NCBI RefSeq assembly: GCF_014805625.2
Contig: NW_023998414.1
Coordinates: forward strand, 7,654,238 to 7,718,237
From: Glossina fuscipes
Lineage: Eukaryota > Arthropoda > Insecta > Diptera > Glossinidae
Length of the DNA: 64,000 nt
Reading direction: 5' to 3'
Below, in pieces: positions 63,301 through 64,000 of this stretch (positions are counted from its first letter, which is position 1; each line of letters opens with the position of its first letter). Made by a program: the position numbers and the translations under genes. The notes beneath the pieces were generated by a model, which was not told where the DNA came from, searched no databases, and saw only the letters and a list, made by a program, of their open reading frames with translations.

Positions 63301-64000
63301 GCAACAGCAAGTGTATCGCGTGGTCACCAAATCAAATTTTCCGGATTCGCCGATGTCTTCAAGTCTACAAAATATTCCTAATGGTATGATCTATGCCCAC
63401 AGTAGTGGTGGTGGAAATTCTTTAGGTGGAGGTGCAGGGGGAATTGGTAGTAATACTACTAACGGTACAAATAGTGGTATATTGAATGCTCATACTAATG
63501 GTAGCGGCGGTGGCACTGGACCTAAAAGTCTTGGTTTAAATAGCAATATGGGCAGTGTTAAGAATTTACATTCCATGTCGCAGAGCGATATCAGTTTACG
63601 TCGTGGTAATGCAGGTGATTCTGTTTACGGCATGTTAAGCTCTAGTACAAACGGTGGATTGACTGCTCACCATGCCACGCCTGCTAATGCGACAAGTTTA
63701 CGTCATGAATATCTTATGGCCACCGCTACCCCTGCTGCTACATCGGTCGTTGCAAGCAGCGGCAGCCATATTTATTCAACAGGTGGTGGCAATAACGCCT
63801 CGAGCCATCGCATGAGCTTAAATAACGTGTCACCTCCAACGTTGGCCATCCGCAAGGAAGCTTTATTTGGAACTGGTGGCGGCCCTCAACAGCATCCACC
63901 TGTTCAATTGCAACGCAGCAATCACCTGCCATATCCCCAATCGAAACATTATTCCTCCGTAGCCGCGGCTTCCACTTCAAGTTCCAACGAAAGTGTTTGT
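19109..64000 (+). CDS. Graf: Graf homologue: BAR-PH-RhoGAP protein (GRAF/oligophrenin family), 3' end beyond window
   Basis: A cytoplasmic regulator that binds curved membranes through its BAR-PH module and stimulates GTP hydrolysis by Rho/Cdc42-type GTPases. Coding exons: 19427-19607 (open from 19109), 53384-53541, 53623-53796, 60557-60772, 60844-60915, 61002-61053, 61993-62306, 62364-62694, 62790-62895 and 62977 to the edge. All junctions are GT-AG and in phase. Counting from the Met at 19427, BAR spans about 10-245, PH about 275-386, RhoGAP about 395-590 with the arginine finger R432 in EGIYRKSG, followed by a Ser/Gly/Asn-rich tail to residue 876 at the edge. The SH3 domain usual in GRAF is not in the window. 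Intron 1 is about 33.8 kb and full of mobile-element relics. Identification rests on motif recognition across the whole protein and is firm. Confidence 0.94.
19427..19607 (+). CDS. Graf: Graf exon 1 (BAR domain start)
   Basis: Begins [20 protein letters not shown] and continues with the family pattern [17 protein letters not shown], the first BAR helix of GRAF. It ends in phase 1 at donor GTAAGC (19608), joined to 53384 to give Val61. Confidence 0.9.
21171..21215. repeat. (AT)n microsatellite
   Basis: Uninterrupted TA dinucleotides between 21184 and 21213. Confidence 0.95.
21515..21835 (+). repeat. Family A dispersed repeat
   Basis: CACTTGTGGTGCAAGAGTAT, then CGCAACATCCAGAACGACTT, TTGTCTGTCCGTCCGTCTG and a GGATCGGATCGGATTGGATC block, the standard A order on plus. 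Confidence 0.6.
23190..23460 (-). repeat. Family A dispersed repeat, 5' half
   Basis: Reads on minus from the GCAGGGTAT end (23440-23452) through GACGGACAGATAAGCTC, AAAATATCTTAAAAATT and GTCTGATTCGAACCATTTTT. Confidence 0.55.
24140..24470 (-). repeat. tRNA-derived SINE, degenerate, next to a family A end
   Basis: 24170-24370 parallels 41110-41345 in order: AGTGGCTGCAGTC against GGTGGTCGCAGCC, and a minus-strand B-box region GAAATCTGCGAGCATTCACT. A GATAGACAGACACGTTTAGA block of family A follows at about 24400. Confidence 0.4.
24938..24968. repeat. (AT)n microsatellite
   Basis: TA dinucleotide run. Confidence 0.95.
26060..26300. repeat. Diverged copy of the foldback-element arm
   Basis: TAGCAAAGACACGTACCAAG followed by a near-palindrome around ACAGGCCTGT, then a block like TTTTTTTGAAAAATATTGTA and CTTATCTTTACGTTAATTAG. 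The same order occurs in the left arm at 28870-29075. Confidence 0.45.
26770..27480 (+). repeat. Family B dispersed repeat, long copy
   Basis: Shows GATCAAGAATGTATATACTT, CCGTCCGTCTGTGCAATGTC, GGGGCCAAATCGGTCGAAGG, CACGCCTACCCAATATTATA and ACACATTCTCCCGTTAGTGG in order. Both strands have chance open frames of about 60 codons. Confidence 0.55.
28841..29773. repeat. Foldback (inverted-repeat) element with 342-bp arms around an assembly gap
   Basis: 28841-29182 is a near-perfect inverted copy of 29432-29773. Inside, 29260-29325 pairs with 29396-29460, and the GGATTCACTCTGTGC segment recurs. Each arm carries two adjacent 18-bp perfect palindromes, TTTACAGAGCTCTGTAAA (28892-28909) and TTAACAGAATTCTGTTAA (28914-28931). 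No coding capacity is visible. The gap probably reflects failure to assemble the hairpin centre, so part of the symmetry could be an assembly artefact. Confidence 0.7.
29377..29386. other. Assembly gap (10 N)
   Basis: Ten undetermined bases at the centre of the inverted repeat. The true gap size is unknown. Confidence 0.99.
29930..30415 (-). repeat. Family A dispersed repeat
   Basis: Minus-oriented order: CCAATGTTCATCGAAATATC, GAAAGACGGACGGACAAAC and a terminal CCACAAGGGATGTAGGGTAC. Confidence 0.55.
31924..32283 (+). other. Unrecognised 119-codon open frame
   Basis: Opens at ATG 31924 and ends in TAA. Composition is ordinary, not low complexity, with internal [14 protein letters not shown] and [18 protein letters not shown] recognise no family. 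No splice partner or start-site signal was found. TAGGTCAGTCAATAAATTCG at about 31833 resembles some mariner termini but no inverted partner was seen. It may be a decayed element or chance. Confidence 0.2.
32492..32745 (+). repeat. Family A dispersed repeat, partial
   Basis: Starts like CTACAGCACTTATGGTACAG, continues with GAACTTGGAATAGATCC and ends GTGATGTAGGGTATTTAATG followed by GGGCCCTGCCCCACG, a well-kept family A 3' terminus. The hallmark CTGTCC tract is lost. Confidence 0.6.
34285..34765 (+). repeat. Two tandem family A copies
   Basis: Copy 1 at about 34290-34470 (GAGCTTGTCTGTCCATC) and copy 2 from TATACCCTACGTTAC at 34479 (CGATCGATACAGAATCG, TTGTCCCTCCGTCC), both on plus. Confidence 0.6.
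36060..36122. repeat. (AT)n microsatellite with ACATATAT interruptions
   Basis: TATATA runs broken by two TACATA units. Confidence 0.95.
36215..36300. repeat. Diverged foldback-arm core
   Basis: TTAGCAAAGACAACTACC, then CTGTTAACAAAATTATGTAA and GCTTTTACAGCGCTTTGTTA: the same spacing of two palindromic boxes after TAGCAAAGACA as in 28870-28932. Confidence 0.45.
36664..36895. repeat. Degenerate TATAG-type satellite tract
   Basis: Imperfect repetition of TATAGTATAG and TAGTA for about 230 bp, turning halfway into the reverse-complement-like CTATACT/TACTAGTA, so it is partly self-complementary. It borders the mariner relic at 36896. Confidence 0.7.
36896..37245 (-). mobile_element. Mariner transposase relic, internally deleted
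   Basis: On minus, from the right: [20 protein letters not shown], matching the mariner N-terminal helix-turn-helix, then a stop, then [19 protein letters not shown], matching the catalytic-domain LGWEVLPHPPYSPD motif, and in another frame [12 protein letters not shown]. The middle of the transposase, including the first catalytic Asp, is absent. Stops and a frameshift make it inactive. Confidence 0.8.
38765..38832. repeat. (AT)n microsatellite with TAGAG units
   Basis: TATATA run followed by three TATAGAG spacings. Confidence 0.9.
39295..39612 (+). repeat. Family A dispersed repeat
   Basis: GGTTATACCCTGCACAGG, GGGATGCATCTAAAGCTTAG, TTTCTGTCCGTCTTTC and ATCGCAATTTTTGGGGAAAT in the family A order. 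Confidence 0.55.
41030..41075. repeat. Palindrome ATTCGGCC-AC-GGCCGAAT (dispersed-repeat end)
   Basis: 8-bp arms with a 2-base spacer, flanked by ATAGCTTGCTTACTT. A decayed version ends the family B copy at about 15400. Similar GC-rich palindromes cap repeats in other flies. Confidence 0.5.
41105..41345 (-). repeat. tRNA-derived SINE
   Basis: On minus, an A-box-like GGGTAGCCGTGTAGG is followed after about 30 bases by the B box GTGGGTTCAAATCTC. The downstream part matches 24170-24300. The 70-codon frame across it is chance. Confidence 0.6.
42225..42500 (+). repeat. Family A dispersed repeat, partial
   Basis: GCTTGTCTGTCTGTCCGTCC, ATTGTTGAGATATTTTGATA and CGCTATTGAAAATGGTTCGG. A second copy begins right after it at about 42553. 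Confidence 0.6.
42553..43265 (+). repeat. Family A dispersed repeat, near full-length copy
   Basis: Begins GTTATACCCTACACCACTTG and ends GGTGATATAGGCTATC followed by GTTGCCCGACTTAAATC. Internal CGTCTGTCCGTCCGTCCG and the TGCATGAAAATAATGTG block are present. This is the clearest view of both ends. Confidence 0.65.
43268..43313. repeat. (AT)n microsatellite
   Basis: Long pure TA run. Confidence 0.95.
44358..44880 (-). mobile_element. Mariner relic: transposase C-terminus and terminal-repeat-like end
   Basis: On minus, 44725 down to 44610 reads [16 protein letters not shown] then [13 protein letters not shown], matching the mariner C-terminal pattern (YFEALDKSYYKKGIE..EKRW). Upstream [11 protein letters not shown] and NLNWETPG fit the catalytic region in decayed form. 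At 44361-44375 CAATAAGTCCCGGGA resembles the ATAAGTCCC core of cecropia/mellifera-group terminal repeats. The open frames on plus are shadows. Confidence 0.75.
46786..46840. repeat. Poly(A) tract of about 50 bases
   Basis: Nearly pure A; could be the tail of a degraded retroposon, but no recognisable body precedes it on plus. Confidence 0.9.
47018..47545. mobile_element. Possible mariner remnant(s): two copies of a terminal-repeat-like motif
   Basis: TTGAATAAGTCCCGGGAAAA at about 47024 and GATCAATAAGTCTCGGGAAT at about 47520 repeat the motif seen at the end of the 44.4-kb mariner relic, all in the same direction. No transposase motif was recognised between them. Confidence 0.35.
48870..48990. 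repeat. (CT)n and (TGTC)n tract
   Basis: CTCTCT runs followed by GTCTGTCTGTCT. Confidence 0.95.
49095..49425 (+). repeat. Family A dispersed repeat
   Basis: CTTCGTGGTACGATTAGGGT, ATGTAACGCCTAGAAGAACT, GATTGTCTGTCCGTTTGTCT and GTAGATCGCCATTTTTATTA in order. Confidence 0.6.
49515..49960 (+). mobile_element. Non-LTR retrotransposon tail (reverse-transcriptase C-terminal region)
   Basis: Broken frames read [43 protein letters not shown] and [11 protein letters not shown], in the order of the thumb region of insect non-LTR reverse transcriptases (YIRPKLEYCSHVW...SLEHRRNV). Several stops and at least one frameshift. The catalytic YADD part and any endonuclease are missing, as in a 5'-truncated insertion. 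Clade (RTE or Jockey type) not settled. Confidence 0.75.
51344..51390. repeat. (GAAA)n and (GA)n tract
   Basis: AAAGAAAGAAAG then GAGAGA. Confidence 0.95.
52690..52935 (-). repeat. Family B dispersed repeat, partial
   Basis: Minus order: TTTCTGTGCAATTTGAAGCC, ATCTGCCGACAGACGG, TCAAGATTACATATATTATG and TTCTTTCTGGGCTTCGC, paralleling 8240-8430. Confidence 0.45.
53384..53541 (+). CDS. Graf: Graf exon 2 (BAR)
   Basis: Acceptor CTTTTTTTAG; encodes residues 61-113 with [14 protein letters not shown] and IEDEREKM. Phase 0 donor GTGAGT at 53542. The exon after it is separated by only 81 bp. Confidence 0.92.
53623..53796 (+). CDS. Graf: Graf exon 3 (BAR)
   Basis: Residues 114-171, rich in Lys ([17 protein letters not shown]), the basic membrane-binding face of the BAR helix. 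Acceptor CATGTAG, donor GTAAGT at 53797, phase 0 on both sides. It is followed by a 6.8-kb intron. Confidence 0.92.
53925..54030 (-). repeat. tRNA-derived SINE, best A and B boxes in the window
   Basis: On minus: TGTGGTCTAATGGTCAGGGG (A box), then GGTCGTGGGTTCAAATCTCA (B box). Spacing is tRNA-like but the acceptor stem does not pair, so it is a SINE head, not a tRNA gene. Confidence 0.6.
54595..54668 (+). repeat. tRNA-derived SINE fragment
   Basis: CAATGGTCGTGAGTTCAACTC repeats the B-box region of the copy at 53930-54030 in the opposite direction, about 600 bp away. Confidence 0.45.
55005..55212 (+). repeat. Family A dispersed repeat, abutting a mariner relic
   Basis: TACCCTACACCACTTATGAC, GAAGCTTGTCTGCTCGTCTG and CTACAGGTCGCACTTTTTGA. 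Homology stops where the mariner sequence begins at about 55213, so one inserted into or recombined with the other. Confidence 0.6.
55213..55500 (-). mobile_element. Mariner transposase relic (catalytic core, frameshifted)
   Basis: On minus, 55482 down reads [18 protein letters not shown] and [19 protein letters not shown], the mariner block with the first catalytic Asp. After a frameshift it reads [20 protein letters not shown], the segment after the second Asp. The C-terminal third and the N-terminus are missing. In insect mariners this spacing is standard. Confidence 0.85.
56870..57020. repeat. AT-rich microsatellite with a tandem about 35-bp unit
   Basis: TATAAATATATAAATATATA followed by TGTATATATA occurs twice in tandem. 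Confidence 0.85.
58830..59640 (-). repeat. Family B dispersed repeat(s)
   Basis: TATAATATTGGATGGGCGTG, a second TATAATATTGGCGAGGCGTG, GTAGGCGTGTCCTTCGATCG, ACGGACAGACAGACATGCTT and TTGATGCTAATTACAAATAT, on minus. The 75-codon open frame at 58870 lies within it and is not a gene. Confidence 0.55.
60557..60772 (+). CDS. Graf: Graf exon 4 (BAR)
   Basis: Residues 172-243, with [20 protein letters not shown] and [10 protein letters not shown], the last long BAR helix and dimer surface. Acceptor AATTGCAG, donor GTAGGC at 60773, phase 0. Confidence 0.93.
60844..60915 (+). CDS. Graf: Graf exon 5 (BAR-PH linker)
   Basis: A 72-nt exon encoding 24 residues, [16 protein letters not shown] and a basic end. 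Charged coiled coil joining BAR to PH. Acceptor AAATTCCAG, donor GTAAGT at 60916. Confidence 0.9.
61002..61053 (+). CDS. Graf: Graf exon 6 (PH domain first strand)
   Basis: A 52-nt exon with [10 protein letters not shown], the first beta strand of the PH domain. Donor GTAAGT at 61054 in phase 1; joined to 61993 it gives Ser285. Reading past the donor gives a longer chance open frame. Confidence 0.88.
61993..62306 (+). CDS. Graf: Graf exon 7 (PH domain)
   Basis: Residues 285-389: [37 protein letters not shown] and the C-terminal PH helix with AWINAMDG. The acceptor is AAATTAG (61992). Open sequence before it (from 61962) is intron. Donor GTATGC at 62307, phase 0. Confidence 0.92.
62364..62694 (+). 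CDS. Graf: Graf exon 8 (RhoGAP, arginine finger)
   Basis: Residues 390-499. Contains [17 protein letters not shown] with the catalytic arginine finger R432 and the downstream [12 protein letters not shown], both RhoGAP signatures, so GAP activity is expected. Acceptor GCGCTATAG, donor GTACGT at 62695 in phase 1. Confidence 0.95.
62790..62895 (+). CDS. Graf: Graf exon 9 (RhoGAP)
   Basis: Encodes [20 protein letters not shown] and the helix up to HLTE. A T tract (62760-62779) and TTGCAG precede it. Donor GTACGT at 62896, phase 2. Confidence 0.92.
62977..64000 (+). CDS. Graf: Graf exon 10 (RhoGAP end and low-complexity tail), continues past window
   Basis: Starts by completing Glu535, then [20 protein letters not shown], the conserved Asn/Pro helix of RhoGAP, ending near IENYERIF (590). 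The next about 286 residues are Ser, Gly, Asn, Pro and Gln rich, with a [12 protein letters not shown] motif. The frame is open to the last base with no donor needed. The minus-strand open frames here are shadows. Confidence 0.92.

Noticed and set aside
63116..63980. Minus-strand open frames over Graf exon 10
   Set aside because: Shadows of the Gly/Ser-rich coding exon.
1..64000. CRISPR arrays, bacterial operons or an integrated bacterial segment
   Set aside because: No regularly spaced repeats, ribosome-binding sites or bacterial-type coding were seen; everything fits an insect nuclear genome.

Overview
The window is eukaryotic and looks like a cyclorrhaphan fly: very AT-rich, with GT-AG introns, long T/A runs and microsatellites, mariner, copia-like and non-LTR relics, and a dense set of dispersed repeats carrying the CTGTCCGTCCGTC-type motif typical of fly genomes. 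The genus cannot be fixed from the sequence; a calyptrate such as a tsetse or a relative is a guess. Ten N at 29377-29386 mark an assembly gap.

Two protein-coding genes are well supported, both on the + strand. The first (2557-5301) is a complete five-exon gene for a secreted group III phospholipase A2 of 236 residues. All exon phases join, and the signal peptide, Ca-loop and catalytic His-Asp motif are present. Its last intron holds a decayed copia-type retrotransposon segment. The second (coding from 19109 or 19427, running past 64000) is the fly homologue of Graf/oligophrenin, a BAR-PH-RhoGAP protein. Ten coding exons are visible: one at 19.4-19.6 kb, then, after a first intron of about 33.8 kb, nine between 53384 and the window end. 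The BAR, PH and RhoGAP domains are complete; the C-terminal low-complexity part and any SH3 domain lie at or beyond the edge.

The rest is non-coding. 1-2556 is repeat-rich. 5302-19108 is intergenic or 5' flank of Graf, with dispersed repeats up to about 10.5 kb and mainly low-complexity DNA after that. Intron 1 of Graf (19608-53383) is a graveyard of mobile elements: three mariner sites (one only a possible terminal-repeat match), one non-LTR reverse-transcriptase tail, tRNA-derived SINEs, many copies of two related dispersed repeat families (here called A and B), and a 342-bp-arm inverted repeat around the N gap. Another mariner relic and more SINE and A/B copies sit in intron 3 (53797-60556).

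The two genes show no obvious functional link: one encodes a secreted lipase, the other a cytoplasmic membrane-curvature and Rho regulator. The most unusual items are the foldback element with its nested 18-bp palindromes, the short element with about 42-bp terminal inverted repeats at 4463-4620, the mariner deletion derivative, and the Asn-rich open frame fused in phase to the start of Graf.
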